A stretch of DNA of 64,000 nucleotides from NCBI GenBank assembly GCA_018240325.1, contig JAFEFZ010000241.1, positions 19,222 through 83,221 of the forward strand, written 5' to 3'. The DNA comes from Pseudomonadota bacterium (lineage in GTDB: Bacteria > Pseudomonadota > Gammaproteobacteria > Burkholderiales > Burkholderiaceae_C). The notes beneath the pieces are model-generated. The model saw only the letters and a program-made list of their open reading frames with translations, did not search any database and was not told the origin of the DNA. Below, in pieces: positions 12,089 to 21,039 of the stretch. A program made the translations under genes and the position numbers. Numbering within the stretch: position 1 is the first letter of the stretch; each line of letters opens with the position of its first letter.

Positions 12089-13084
12089 TCAGCGCGCCGG
12101 ATCGGCTGCCGCCAGCTCGTAGACGACGAAGCCGTCGCTGCGAAACACCAGCGTCATGCCGGCCACGTCTTCCTGACGGTTGCCGATGACGGGCAGCAGC
12201 CGCGCGGCGAGCGTGTCGGCGCCGGCCGCGTCCTGCAGGGCGATCACCCGCAGCCGGTTGCCGGGCAGCTTGAGCACGCCGTAGGCCGCCTGGCCGGTTT
12301 CGCGCAGCCACCCCTGCACGCCGCGCACCGAGCGGTGCACATCGCCGCTGTCGGCGAAGTCGCGAAACGAGACGGCGACCCGGTCCGGATGCACCTGCCC
12401 GAGCAGCAGCAGGTCGCGCAGGTGCAGCACGACGATCAGGTTGCGCCCGGGCGCCAGCGACCGCAGCAGCGCGACACCTTCGTTCTCGGGCGACGCGAGC
12501 GCACGGGTGAACACCCCGAACGCGGCACGCTGCGCCGCATCGCCCGCTTCGCCCCAGAACGCCTGCTCGACCTGCACGACCCGGCGCTGCTGCGCGCGCC
12601 AGCGCTCGGGCACGAACAGCGGCACGCCCAGGTGGCGGTCGAAGAAGACCTCGCCGGCACCCCCGTGCCGCAACTGGCGTGAACTGTCCCACCAGGCGAG
12701 CAGCACGCCCTCGGGCGTACGGTGGCGGGCGAGGACGGCGGCCAGGCGCTGCGCCTCGTCGGCGGGCACCGTCAGGTACAGCAGCGGGTCATCGACCTGC
12801 GCGCGCCAGCCCAGCAGCACCGGCCCCTGGGCGGCAGCCGCAACGTCGGCTTCAGCCAGCACCTTGCCGTCCTCGGCATCGACCAGGTTGAACTGGCGCA
12901 GCGCCGGCGCCGAAGCCGCCTGCGACGGCGCGGCCTCGACGTAGCGATACGGCGCCGGCGCCGCCAGCGTGCGCCACGCCAGCCACGCCGCCGCGAGCAG
13001 CAGCAGCAGCCCGAGACCCCCGAGCAGCCGGCGGGGCCGGCGCATCGCGGCGGGCGGGCGGCGCCATGCGAGGGCGGTGCTCAT
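12089..13084 (-). CDS. haoB: HaoB-like hydroxylamine-oxidation-associated protein
   Basis: 331 aa with one N-terminal membrane anchor (LLGGLGLLLLLAAAWLAW, about residues 20-40) and a periplasmic remainder. It lies 79 bases downstream of the octaheme hydroxylamine oxidoreductase gene on the same strand, the position HaoB occupies in ammonia oxidisers and methanotrophs. Motifs such as LLGWRAQVDDPLLYLTV, RHRTPEGVLLAWWD, HLGVPLFVPERW and SFRDFADSGDVHRSVRGV agree with my knowledge of the HaoB family, whose function is undefined but which always accompanies HaoA. There are no heme motifs. Assignment rests on position plus family resemblance; no alignment was possible here. Confidence 0.75.
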   Translation of the reverse strand: MSTALAWRRPPAAMRRPRRLLGGLGLLLLLAAAWLAWRTLAAPAPYRYVEAAPSQAASAPALRQFNLVDAEDGKVLAEADVAAAAQGPVLLGWRAQVDDPLLYLTVPADEAQRLAAVLARHRTPEGVLLAWWDSSRQLRHGGAGEVFFDRHLGVPLFVPERWRAQQRRVVQVEQAFWGEAGDAAQRAAFGVFTRALASPENEGVALLRSLAPGRNLIVVLHLRDLLLLGQVHPDRVAVSFRDFADSGDVHRSVRGVQGWLRETGQAAYGVLKLPGNRLRVIALQDAAGADTLAARLLPVIGNRQEDVAGMTLVFRSDGFVVYELAAADPAR

Positions 13085-13094
13085 CGTGCAGCGG

Positions 13095-13146
13095 CGTCAG
13101 TTGCCGGCGTCAGTTGCCAACGTCAGTTGCCGGCGTCGATGCCAGG
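13095..13146. repeat. 13-bp tandem repeat between haoA and haoB
   Basis: Three near-perfect copies of CGTCAGTTGCCGG (13095, 13108, 13121) and a degenerate fourth (13134) fill most of the haoA-haoB gap. It may reflect slippage or a regulatory spacer. Confidence 0.7.
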
Positions 13147-13163
13147 CGCCAATGCCCGCGGCC

Positions 13164-14912
13164 TCAGTGCCCGACGTCGCGCCCGTCAGCGCCGTCCGAT
13201 CCGCGGCGCCGCCCGCGCAGCGCGGCGAACAGGAGCCCGCCGCCGGCCAGCGCCATCGTGCCGGAGACACCCCACACCGCATCGTCCAACCAGCGCGCGG
13301 CGCTGCGCAGCCAGCCCGCGCCGCCGTCGTGCAGCGAGCTGCGGCGCGTGCCGCCTTCCAGCTTCTGCACGCGCTGCTCCATCTGCGCCTTCTCGCGCAG
13401 CACGGTGTCGTACTCGTTGATGATCGTCTGGTCCTTGATCAGGTCGGACCAGCCGTGCGAGTAGGTCCAGCCGCCCGGGTTCACGTGCTGCAGGCCCTTC
13501 ATGTAGCGGGCGACATGCTGCTCCCACATCTCGGCGAAGGTGCGGTCCACCACCGTCGAGGTGTTGCCCTTGCTGAAGAAGAGGGAGTTGAAGGCGCCGG
13601 GTTCGTCCTTCTCGGGCTCGGGCAGCGCCGGGCGGTTGGTCTTCTGGCCGACCAGCAGCTTGTCGTCGTACAGCTTCTGCACCACCGCGCGCGATTCCTC
13701 GACGAGCTTCACGCCGGCCTTGATGCCGGAATCGGACATGTCGAGGTAGGTCGTCGCGAAGCGCTGCGAATGGCACTGCGCGCAGGTGCCGACCCAGGCC
13801 TGCTTGCGGTCCTGGAACCACGGGTGATCGAGGTTGTCGGCGATGTTCTTGAACGGCAGGAAGCCCCAGCGCACCTTGCGCGTCACGTTGTGGCTGTACT
13901 GGCCCTTGAATTCCATGTGGCAGGTCTGGCAGGTCGGCGCCGTCTGGCCGCCCTTGTCCATCGCATCGGCCAGCCGTGCGTTCCAGTCCCAGCGGTTGCC
14001 GTGGGCCTGGTAGGCGGTGCCGTGCTTGGACAGCAGGAACTGCTCGTACTCGTTGTGGTCGACGCCGTTGTGGCAGGTCGAGCAGGCTTCGGGCTTGCGC
14101 GCCTCGACGGTGGCGAACTCGTGCCGCGTGTGGCAGCCGTCGCACTTGGTCTGGTTGTAGTGGCACATCGTGCAGCCGGCGGCGACCTCGCGCTGCTGCA
14201 GCGCGGCCCAGCTCGCGGTCTCGACGTTGGCGGTGTAGTCCACCGCGTGCGACGGATGCCCCTGCGCCCACTGCTTCTGCGGCCAGGTCTGGGTGTCGCG
14301 CTCGGATTCGGCCTCGGCAAACTGCCGGATGTGGCAGGAGCCGCACTCGGCGCGCGTGGGCAGGTGCAGGTCCTTCGCGTGGTTGCCGCCGCTCTTGCCC
14401 ACGCCCATGTGGCAGTCGATGCAGCCGACGTCCTTCAGCGTCTGGCCCGCCGGCAGCAGGCCCTGCGCCTGCAGGCCCTGCTCGACCTCGACGATGATCT
14501 GCTTCTTGTACGCGCGGTTGTCGTCGGCCGGCAGCTGCCGGATCTGGTCGAGGTTCGCGTGCACGCTCTTGGACCACGAGCGCACCCAGCCGTGCGTGGC
14601 CGTCTCGTGGCACTGCACGCACTGCTCGCGCGTGACCTGCAGATCGAGCGCCGGCGGCTTGTAGAACAGCCCGGGCGCCATGTACATGTCGAAGGCCGTG
14701 GGCTCCCACCACTTGGCGAGCTTGCCCTTGGTCACGTTGGCCTTGTAGCGGGTGACGAGCGCTTCGTACAACTGCTTGGGCGTCGCCGATCGCTGCAGCT
14801 CGAGCGCCTTCAGGGTCTCGTCGGGCACCGTGTCCCAGATGTCGGCGCGCGCGCCCACCGCCGCCAGCACCAGCATCGACACCAGGGCAATCCGGCCCAG
14901 CAGGCTACGCAT
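13164..14912 (-). CDS. haoA: octaheme hydroxylamine oxidoreductase
   Basis: Periplasmic multiheme c-type cytochrome of 582 aa that in its family oxidises hydroxylamine by three (to NO) or four electrons. A signal peptide (residues 1-23, ending GARA) precedes the mature start DIWDTVP. Exactly eight CxxCH motifs are visible: residues 98, 164, 190, 247, 257, 277, 328 and 377, the HAO number. Family-specific blocks include YEALVTRYK, HPWFQDRKQAWVGTCAQCH and KGLQHVNPGGWTYSHGW. The tyrosine in the last block (Tyr484, or nearby Tyr470) is the candidate for the crosslink to heme P460 that separates true HAO from reductive relatives. A C-terminal membrane segment (about residues 547-566) could anchor it. 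GAGGAG lies 7 bases before the ATG. haoB follows; no cytochrome c554/cM552 genes are present. Confidence 0.9.
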   Translation of the reverse strand: MRSLLGRIALVSMLVLAAVGARADIWDTVPDETLKALELQRSATPKQLYEALVTRYKANVTKGKLAKWWEPTAFDMYMAPGLFYKPPALDLQVTREQCVQCHETATHGWVRSWSKSVHANLDQIRQLPADDNRAYKKQIIVEVEQGLQAQGLLPAGQTLKDVGCIDCHMGVGKSGGNHAKDLHLPTRAECGSCHIRQFAEAESERDTQTWPQKQWAQGHPSHAVDYTANVETASWAALQQREVAAGCTMCHYNQTKCDGCHTRHEFATVEARKPEACSTCHNGVDHNEYEQFLLSKHGTAYQAHGNRWDWNARLADAMDKGGQTAPTCQTCHMEFKGQYSHNVTRKVRWGFLPFKNIADNLDHPWFQDRKQAWVGTCAQCHSQRFATTYLDMSDSGIKAGVKLVEESRAVVQKLYDDKLLVGQKTNRPALPEPEKDEPGAFNSLFFSKGNTSTVVDRTFAEMWEQHVARYMKGLQHVNPGGWTYSHGWSDLIKDQTIINEYDTVLREKAQMEQRVQKLEGGTRRSSLHDGGAGWLRSAARWLDDAVWGVSGTMALAGGGLLFAALRGRRRGSDGADGRDVGH

Positions 14913-15106
14913 GGCTCGTCTCCTCGTGCGGGACCGGCCGCAGCCCGCCGGTGCGATGCCGGCACTGCGAACACGCCCGCCGGCGCATCGTCCGCAATCG
15001 CCGGCAGGCCCGCAAGTACCATGCACGACCGCGGCGGTGGAACCATCGCGCAAGGGCGGGCGGCATGGCCGGCACCGCGTCTGGCGCAGGGACCGGCGCG
15101 ATTCGG

Positions 15107-16588
15107 CTACGCGCGCCCGACCGCCGCAGCCAGGCGCTCGATGCCCGTCGCGATCTGGCTGCAGTCGAGTGCCGCGTAGCCCAGCAGCAGGCAGCGGCGG
15201 CAGTGCTCGGGCTGGCGCGCGTCGTGCAGCCACACGTTGGCGCTCTCCAGACCGTACACGCCCACGCCCTGCGCGCGTGCCAGGTTCTCCAGTTCCGGCG
15301 CCGGCGGCAGGCCGTCCGGCGCCTGCCACAGCACGTGCATGCCGGCCTGCGCGCCCACGGCAGCGGCGCCGCCGAAGCAGCGCGCCAGCGCCGCCCCGAG
15401 GGCATCGCGCCGCTGCGCATACTGCTTGCGCAGCCGGTGCAGGTGATGCGCGTAGTCGCCTCGTTCCAGGTATTCGGCCAGCGCCCCCTGCACCAGCCCG
15501 GGCGAGCCGTTGGTCATCAGGCCCTTGACGGTGATCGCCGCGATCCGCAGCTGCCGCGGCACGATCAGGTAGCCTACGCGCAGGCCGGCGGACAGACTCT
15601 TCGAGAAGGTGCCGAGGTAGATCACGCAGCCGTCGCGGTCGCCCGCCTTCAAGGCGGGCAGCGGCGGGCCGTCGTAGTAGAAGTCGCTGTCGTAGTCGTC
15701 CTCGATCAGGCAGCCGCCGCGATCGCGCGCCCATTGCAGCCACGCCTGGCGACGCCGCGCGGACATCGCCACGCCGCTCGGGTACTGGTGGGCCGGCGTC
15801 AGGTACATCAACCGGCAGTCGCTGCGCAGGTCGTCGGGGGCGGCGCCTTCGGCGTCCACCCGGCACGGCAACAGTTCGGCGCCGAAGCTCGAGAACACGT
15901 TGGCCGCGCCCAGGTAGCCGGGACTCTCCATGCCCACGGCCGTGCCCGGGCCCACCAGCAGGCGCCCGACGATGTTCAGGCCTTCCTGGATGCCGTTGGT
16001 GATGAGCACGTCGTCGCAGCCGCAGGCGATGCCGCGCGCGGCGCCGACGTGCCGGGCGACCGCTTCGCGCAGCCGGCGCAGCCCCGAAGGCTCGCCGTAG
16101 CTGCCGTCGCCCTGCCGAAGCTGCTGCATCGAGCGCTCGACCAGCACGCGCCACGCGCGCGCCGGAAACAGGCGTGGATCGGGGCGGCCGACCCAGAAGT
16201 CGAACTCGACTTCGCCCGCGTTGGGCGAGCGCAGGTGGTGCATGCGGCCCTTGAAGTGCACCGGCGGGCGCGGAGGGGCCGGTGCGCGTTCGCCGGCCGG
16301 CGCCCCCTGCCCCGCCGCGCGCAGAGACCCCGGCACCGCGCCGCCGTGTTCGACGACGAAGGCTCCCTGCGGGCCGCGCATCTGCACGTAGCCCTCGGCC
16401 ACCAGCCGCTCGTAGGCCAGCAGCACGGTGTTGCGCGAGATGCCGAGGTCGACCGCCAGCTGGCGCGTCGCCGGAATGCGCATGCCCGGCTTCAGGCGCC
16501 CGTCGCCGATCTGGCGCACGAACTGGCCGAACAGTTGCGCCTGCAGGCTCTCGCGCGAATCGGCCTGAAGCTGCAGCGGCAATTGCAT
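15107..16588 (-). CDS. MocR/PdxR-type GntR regulator with aminotransferase domain
   Basis: 493 aa transcription factor: N-terminal GntR winged helix (about 1-75, with RIPATRQLAVDLGISRNTV as recognition region) fused to a class I aminotransferase-like domain (about 115-490). The PLP-binding lysine sits in YLGTFSKSLSAGLRVGYL, and the usual MYLTPAHQYPSGV and DDYDSDFYYDG motifs are present. Such proteins sense PLP or amino-acid-related ligands and typically control a neighbouring gene. The ATG at 16588 is preceded by GGAGGT; longer in-frame starts lack similarity. It is transcribed away from the tctC-like gene across a gap of about 490 bp. Target unknown. Confidence 0.92.
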   Translation of the reverse strand: MQLPLQLQADSRESLQAQLFGQFVRQIGDGRLKPGMRIPATRQLAVDLGISRNTVLLAYERLVAEGYVQMRGPQGAFVVEHGGAVPGSLRAAGQGAPAGERAPAPPRPPVHFKGRMHHLRSPNAGEVEFDFWVGRPDPRLFPARAWRVLVERSMQQLRQGDGSYGEPSGLRRLREAVARHVGAARGIACGCDDVLITNGIQEGLNIVGRLLVGPGTAVGMESPGYLGAANVFSSFGAELLPCRVDAEGAAPDDLRSDCRLMYLTPAHQYPSGVAMSARRRQAWLQWARDRGGCLIEDDYDSDFYYDGPPLPALKAGDRDGCVIYLGTFSKSLSAGLRVGYLIVPRQLRIAAITVKGLMTNGSPGLVQGALAEYLERGDYAHHLHRLRKQYAQRRDALGAALARCFGGAAAVGAQAGMHVLWQAPDGLPPAPELENLARAQGVGVYGLESANVWLHDARQPEHCRRCLLLGYAALDCSQIATGIERLAAAVGRA

Positions 16589-16794
16589 GACCCCGACCTC
16601 CTGCGCCGCCCGCGCGGCGCGCACCGAACCTGCGCCGCCGGCGCGGCGCGCGCCGGGAGCATCCGGGGCCCGCGCGCTCGCTGCACGCGGCCGGCCCGCA
16701 TACCCGCACGGGCCGCGGGGTCTGCCGGCGCCGGCCTGTTGCGCAAGCACCCGCATCCGGCCGCCAGCGGCCACGGATCGCGACCGTTGCGCGC

Positions 16795-16900
16795 GTGCCG
16801 AACCTCGACGCGAAGCCGTTGCCGGCCGCAAGGACTTGGTCTACTGCCGCAACCCGCGCGACGCACGTGCCGAATGTCAACGCGAAACCGCTGCCGGGCC
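16795..16900. repeat. imperfect direct repeat in the mocR/tctC gap
   Basis: Two copies of a roughly 33-base element beginning GTGCCGAA (16795 and 16867, 72 bases apart) agree at most positions (…ACGCGAA.CCG.TGCCGG.C). Apart from this the interval 16589-17074 shows no gene. It must hold the divergent promoters of the two neighbours, which I cannot pinpoint. Confidence 0.5.
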
Positions 16901-17074
16901 GACGCCGTGGGCGCGATGCCGCTGGCCTTGGCAGCGCATCGGGCGGGCGACGCGGCAGGCCGAGCCGACAACGCTGCCGCAGCCCTGATGGCCGCGCCGC
17001 GCATCTGCGCTGGCGCCGCGGCTGCACGGGCGCGTATGCTGGTGCACCTGTCCAACCCCTTCGAGCCGACCGCC

Positions 17075-18067
17075 ATGACGCACACGCCCGCCCGACGCCG
17101 AACCGTACTGTTGACCTGCGCCGCCGCCGGCGCTGCCGGCCTGCTGCCGCGCGCCTTCGCGCAGGGCGCCGGCGACTGGCCCAGCCGCCCGATCCGCATG
17201 GTGGTGCCATTCGCACCGGGCGGCGCCACCGACGTGGTGGCGCGGCTGTTCGCGCAGCGGCTGGCCGAAGCGCTGAAGCAGCCGGTGGTCGTCGACAACA
17301 AGGGCGGCGCCAGCGGCACCATCGGCACCGCCGAGGTCGCACGCGCCGCACCCGATGGCTACACGCTGCTGATGAACACGGCCGGCGCGCAGGTGCTCAG
17401 CCCGGCGCTGTACAAGGTCAATTTCCATCCGCTGACCAGCTTCGCGCCGATCTGCCTGATCAACAACGTCGGCCTGGTGCTGGTGGCCAACCCTGGGCTG
17501 GGCGTCGCCAAGGTGCAGCAGTTGGCAGAGCTGGCGCGCAAGCCGGGCAAGCGGCTGAACTACGCCGGCGGCAGCGCGATGATCAGCCTGATCGGCGAGC
17601 AGCTGAAGGCCACGCTGGGTGCGGCCGACATGATCGTGGTGGCCTACAAGGGCACCGGCCCGCAACTGCAGGCGGTGGTGGGCGGCGAAGCCGACATCAC
17701 CGTCGATCCCTTCAACGGGGTGCAGCTGATCCGCGCCGGCAAGCTCAAGCCGCTGGCGGTGCTGTCGAAGAAGCGCTCGCCGGCGCTGCCGGACGTGCCC
17801 ACGATGGAGGAATCCGGGCTGCACGACATGACCTTCAGCTCCTGGGCCGGCCTGCTGGCGCCGGCCGGCACGCCGGCGCCGATCGTGCAGCGGCTCAACG
17901 CCGAGGTGCTGAAGATCCTGGCGCTGCCCGAAGTGCGCGAGCAGCTGGCCAAGATCGACTACGAACCTGTCGGCAGCACGCCCGAGCAGTTCGCGAAGGT
18001 CATTGCCGAAGACGCCGAGCGCTGGGCGCGGCTGGTCAAGGAGCGCAACTTCCAGCCGGGCAGCTGA
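17075..18067 (+). CDS. tripartite tricarboxylate transporter substrate-binding protein (TctC/Bug family)
   Basis: 330 aa periplasmic binding protein with a Tat-like leader (RRRTVLLTCAAAGAAGLLP, cleavage after AFA). Bug-family motifs are clear: WPSRPIRMVVPFAPGGATDV, the NKGGASGTIGT loop, APDGYTLL, and VPTMEESGL near the C-terminus. These proteins bind carboxylates or aromatic acids and are very numerous in Burkholderiales. No TctA/TctB permease is adjacent, so it is an orphan receptor, as most Bug proteins are. Start: ATG at 17075; an in-frame upstream ATG at 17038 would add 12 residues before the leader. Confidence 0.92.
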   Translation: MTHTPARRRTVLLTCAAAGAAGLLPRAFAQGAGDWPSRPIRMVVPFAPGGATDVVARLFAQRLAEALKQPVVVDNKGGASGTIGTAEVARAAPDGYTLLMNTAGAQVLSPALYKVNFHPLTSFAPICLINNVGLVLVANPGLGVAKVQQLAELARKPGKRLNYAGGSAMISLIGEQLKATLGAADMIVVAYKGTGPQLQAVVGGEADITVDPFNGVQLIRAGKLKPLAVLSKKRSPALPDVPTMEESGLHDMTFSSWAGLLAPAGTPAPIVQRLNAEVLKILALPEVREQLAKIDYEPVGSTPEQFAKVIAEDAERWARLVKERNFQPGS

Positions 18068-18099
18068 GCCGCCCGGGCGGGCGGCCCGGTGCGCACGCG

Positions 18100-18230
18100 G
18101 CTCGGCGGGCCGCAGGCGGCGGCTGGGCGGCTCGGCGGCTGGGCGGCTCGGCGGCGCTGTCGGCTTGGCAGCTCTGTCGGCTCGGCGGCGCTGTCGGCTT
18201 GGCAGCTCCGCTGCTGCTGCTGCTGCGGCT
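18100..18230. repeat. degenerate GGCGGCTCGGC tandem repeats upstream of bzdN
   Basis: The non-coding stretch 18068-18349 opens with iterations of GGCGGCTSGGC. Next come two copies of a 33-base unit containing GGCTCGGCGGCGCTGTCGGC, then a CTG run. No gene is supported here. It is probably slippage-derived DNA between tctC and the bzd promoter. Confidence 0.6.
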
Positions 18231-18349
18231 GCGGCGCCGGGCGCCCCGTGCGGGCCGCCGCAACGCCGGCAGATCGACGATGGCCGCACCGACGGGCCAT
18301 GACGGCTGCCGCCGGGGAACCGCCGCAAAGATGCACATCACATGCCTGT

Positions 18350-18363
18350 TTGATTCAAATCAA
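18350..18363 (+). promoter_or_regulatory. FNR/ANR box of the bzd operon
   Basis: TTGATTCAAATCAA matches the FNR/ANR consensus (TTGAT-N4-ATCAA) at all ten conserved positions. Its centre (18356.5) lies 80 bases before the bzdN start. If the site acts at the classical -41.5 position, transcription would start near 18398 with TATTTC (18386-18391) as a weak -10. This implies oxygen-controlled activation, matching an oxygen-sensitive reductase. The palindromic GGTATTACGGTACC just downstream might bind a second regulator. Confidence 0.75.
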
Positions 18364-18436
18364 GAAGCCCGCATTGACCCGGCGCTATTTCGGTATTACG
18401 GTACCGCAATGCTTTTTTAGTGCCGAGGAGAAGGCG

Positions 18437-19615
18437 ATGGCAACCGACCCCCCTGCCCCGAGCGACGGCGATCTCGACGACATCCTCGAGTACTGCAACA
18501 ACCTGCGCCAGGCGCCGGTGCCGGCCGACGACGCGCTGCCCGAGGGCTTCACCGGCACGATCGGCCACTTCCCGGTGTACTTCCCCGAGGAAATCGCGCA
18601 TTCGGTCGGCCTGCTGCCGGTGGGCCTGCTCGGCGGCGGCAACAAGCTCGAGCTGAAGCACGCCGACGCCCACATGGGTTCGTTCGTGTGCTCGATCTGC
18701 CGCTCGACCACCGAGATGGGGCTGAACGGCGCGCTCGGCAACCTGTCGGGCTTCGTCACCCACCCGATCTGCGACGCCGCCAAGCACCTGGCCGGCATCT
18801 GGGCGCGCAACTTCCCCGAGCAGCTTGCGCAGATCCTGTACCTGCCGCAGAACGTGAACACGCCGGGCGCGGTGCGCTACGTCGCCGCCGAATACCAGCG
18901 GCTGCGCGCCGAGATGGAGAAGAAGGCCGGCCGCAGCTCCGACGACGAATCCCTGCGCGCCAGCATCCGCGCCTACAACCGCAACCGCCGGCTGCTGCGC
19001 GAGCTGTACGCGATCCGCCGCGACGAGCCGTGGAAGCTCAGCGCCACCGAGTCGTACCTGCTGCTGCGCGCGCGCACCCGGCTGCCCTGCGAGCAGCACA
19101 ACCTGCTGCTCGAGCAGGCGATCGCCGGCATCCGCGCGCGCCGCCGCCCGCCGCTGGACAAGCCGCGCGTGGTCTTCGTCGGGGGTTTTTGCGAGCAGCC
19201 GCCGCTGGAGATGCTCGAGGCGATCGACGACAACTGCTACGTGGTCGACGACGACCTGCTGGTGGGCCTGCGCTGGATCACCGCCGACGTGCCCGAGACC
19301 GGCGACCCGGTCTGGGCGCTGGCCGAGAGCTTCGTCGAGCGCTCCGACGCGAGCCCGGTGCAGCACGACGAGCGCAAGACCAAGGAAGGCTACCTGATGG
19401 ACATGATCCGCCGCAGCCGCGCCGACGCGGCGATCGTGACCGCCGCCAAGTTCTGCGAGCCCGGGCTGGACGAGCAGGTCGCCTGGTCCAAGCACCTCGA
19501 CGAGGTCGGCGTGCAGTACCTGGTGCTCGAGTTCGAGGAGAAGATGAGCTCGTTCGAGCAGATGGCGATGCAGCTCGAGACCTTCGCCGAGTCGCTGCTG
19601 TTCGCCACCGCCTGA
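18437..19615 (+). CDS. bzdN: benzoyl-CoA reductase subunit N (BcrC-like)
   Basis: 392 aa subunit of the ATP-dependent class I benzoyl-CoA reductase, which reduces benzoyl-CoA to cyclohexadienoyl-CoA in anaerobic aromatic catabolism. It belongs to the HgdC/BcrBC half that carries the substrate-reducing Fe-S cluster. Cysteines in [15 protein letters not shown], near [12 protein letters not shown] and in [12 protein letters not shown] are the expected ligand region. The [24 protein letters not shown]-terminal block is typical. AGGAG precedes the ATG at 18437. It is first in the order N-O-P-Q (C-B-A-D in Thauera nomenclature). Subunit lengths across the operon match the Azoarcus (bzd) type, so I use those names. 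Confidence 0.93.
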   Translation: MATDPPAPSDGDLDDILEYCNNLRQAPVPADDALPEGFTGTIGHFPVYFPEEIAHSVGLLPVGLLGGGNKLELKHADAHMGSFVCSICRSTTEMGLNGALGNLSGFVTHPICDAAKHLAGIWARNFPEQLAQILYLPQNVNTPGAVRYVAAEYQRLRAEMEKKAGRSSDDESLRASIRAYNRNRRLLRELYAIRRDEPWKLSATESYLLLRARTRLPCEQHNLLLEQAIAGIRARRRPPLDKPRVVFVGGFCEQPPLEMLEAIDDNCYVVDDDLLVGLRWITADVPETGDPVWALAESFVERSDASPVQHDERKTKEGYLMDMIRRSRADAAIVTAAKFCEPGLDEQVAWSKHLDEVGVQYLVLEFEEKMSSFEQMAMQLETFAESLLFATA

Positions 19616-19633
19616 GCACCAAGGAGATCCGTG

Positions 19634-21037
19634 ATGGACACCGCCACCCTGGACCAGACCGCCGCCGCGGCCGCCGCTGCCGCCCCGACCACCCCGACCG
19701 CCCCGACCGCTGCGTCCGCAGCCCCTGCCGCCGATGCCGGATTCAACGCCCACCTCGCCGGCCAGCAGCTGATGAAGGACTGGTACGCCGGCCTCGAGCA
19801 GGCGCAGGCACGCGGCCAGAAGGTCGCCAACGTGTTCGTGATGGGCAACGCCGTCGAGATCCTGCGCAGCTTCGACTTCCAGCTGGTGTTCCCCGAGATC
19901 AACTCGCTGCAGACCGGGGTGCGCAAGGTGTCGCAGGAGTACCTGCGCGAGTCCGAGGACTACGGCTACTCGCCCGACGTGTGCTCGTACGTCAAGGCCG
20001 ATGTCGGGCTGATCCTGCGCGAGCAGCAGCACCCGGCGGGCACGATCCCGAAGGCCGACATCGCGATCACGTCCAACATGTGCAGCACCTTCATCAAGTG
20101 GGGCGAGATCTGGGAGCGCATGCTCAAGATGCCGACCTTCACGCTCGACCTGCCGGGCCAGCGCGGCGGCAACTGGCAGGTGCGCCGCGGCGATGCGCAG
20201 CACATGGCCGACGCGCAGTGGGTCGAGGCGCAGTTCCGCGACCTGATCGGGCGCTGCGAGAAGATCACCGGCCGGCGCTTCGACTACGACCGGCTGGCCG
20301 AGGTCGAGGACCGCGTCAACCGCATGGTCGCGCACTGGAACGCCGTGATGGCGCTGAACCGCGTGTGCCCGGCGCCGTACAACGCAATGCTCGACGGGCT
20401 GACCTACATCGGCATCATGAACGTGTACCGCGGCACCGAGCAGGGCGTGGACTACATGCGCCGGCTCGAGGAATCGTTGCGCGCCAAGGTCGCACGCGGC
20501 GAGGGCCGGGTGCCGAACGAACGCTTCCGGCTGCTGTTCTCGGGCACGCCGTGCTACGTGTCGATGCGCCGGCTGGTCGAGCTGTTCGAGAGCTGGGGCG
20601 GCGTGTTCGCCTACTCCGACTACCTGACCTTCGCCGCCGGCGGCATGGACGCCGGCGAGATGGTCTACGACACCTCGCGCCCGCTCGAGAGCCTGGCCGA
20701 GATCACCGCGCTGGCCGCGCAGCGCGGGCTGTCGAACCAGTTCTTCGCGCACGAGCGGCTGGCGCAGCAGATCCGCGACTTCGACGTCGACGGCATCGTG
20801 TTCCACGGCATCAAGAGCTGCCGCTTCGTGTCCTCGGGCATGGCCGACACGCGCAACTACCTGAACAAGCGGCTGAACATGCCGAGCCTGTACATCGAGT
20901 CGGACCTGATCGACCCGCGCTACTGGTCCGACGCGCAGATCAAGAACCGCGTCGATGCGTTCTTCGAGTCGCTGCAGCAGCGCGGCGGCGCCGCGCCCGG
21001 CGCGCACGGCCACCCCGCTGCCGCGAAGGAGGCCTGA
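19634..21037 (+). CDS. bzdO: benzoyl-CoA reductase subunit O (BcrB-like)
   Basis: 467 aa partner of BzdN in the catalytic half of benzoyl-CoA reductase. An Ala/Thr/Pro-rich N-terminal tail of about 35 residues precedes the conserved core ([20 protein letters not shown]). Cysteine contexts [38 protein letters not shown] and [12 protein letters not shown] include likely Fe-S ligands. The ATG at 19634 follows AAGGAG at a better distance than the in-frame GTG at 19631. It lies 18 bases after bzdN and 2 bases before bzdP, in the same operon under the FNR box. Confidence 0.93.
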   Translation: MDTATLDQTAAAAAAAAPTTPTAPTAASAAPAADAGFNAHLAGQQLMKDWYAGLEQAQARGQKVANVFVMGNAVEILRSFDFQLVFPEINSLQTGVRKVSQEYLRESEDYGYSPDVCSYVKADVGLILREQQHPAGTIPKADIAITSNMCSTFIKWGEIWERMLKMPTFTLDLPGQRGGNWQVRRGDAQHMADAQWVEAQFRDLIGRCEKITGRRFDYDRLAEVEDRVNRMVAHWNAVMALNRVCPAPYNAMLDGLTYIGIMNVYRGTEQGVDYMRRLEESLRAKVARGEGRVPNERFRLLFSGTPCYVSMRRLVELFESWGGVFAYSDYLTFAAGGMDAGEMVYDTSRPLESLAEITALAAQRGLSNQFFAHERLAQQIRDFDVDGIVFHGIKSCRFVSSGMADTRNYLNKRLNMPSLYIESDLIDPRYWSDAQIKNRVDAFFESLQQRGGAAPGAHGHPAAAKEA

Positions 21038-21039
21038 TC

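Noticed and set aside
13164-14912. octaheme nitrite/tetrathionate reductase as alternative to HAO
   Set aside because: The KGLQHVNPGGWTYSHGW block, the CTMCH-CDGCH arrangement and the HaoB-like neighbour fit HAO better. Final proof needs an alignment.
14913-15106. promoter elements upstream of haoA
   Set aside because: The gap between the MocR gene end and haoA shows no convincing -35/-10, -24/-12 or FNR motif.
18338-21013. 891-codon minus-strand frame over bzdN/bzdO
   Set aside because: Shadow in very G+C-rich DNA. The plus strand encodes recognisable benzoyl-CoA reductase subunits with ribosome-binding sites.
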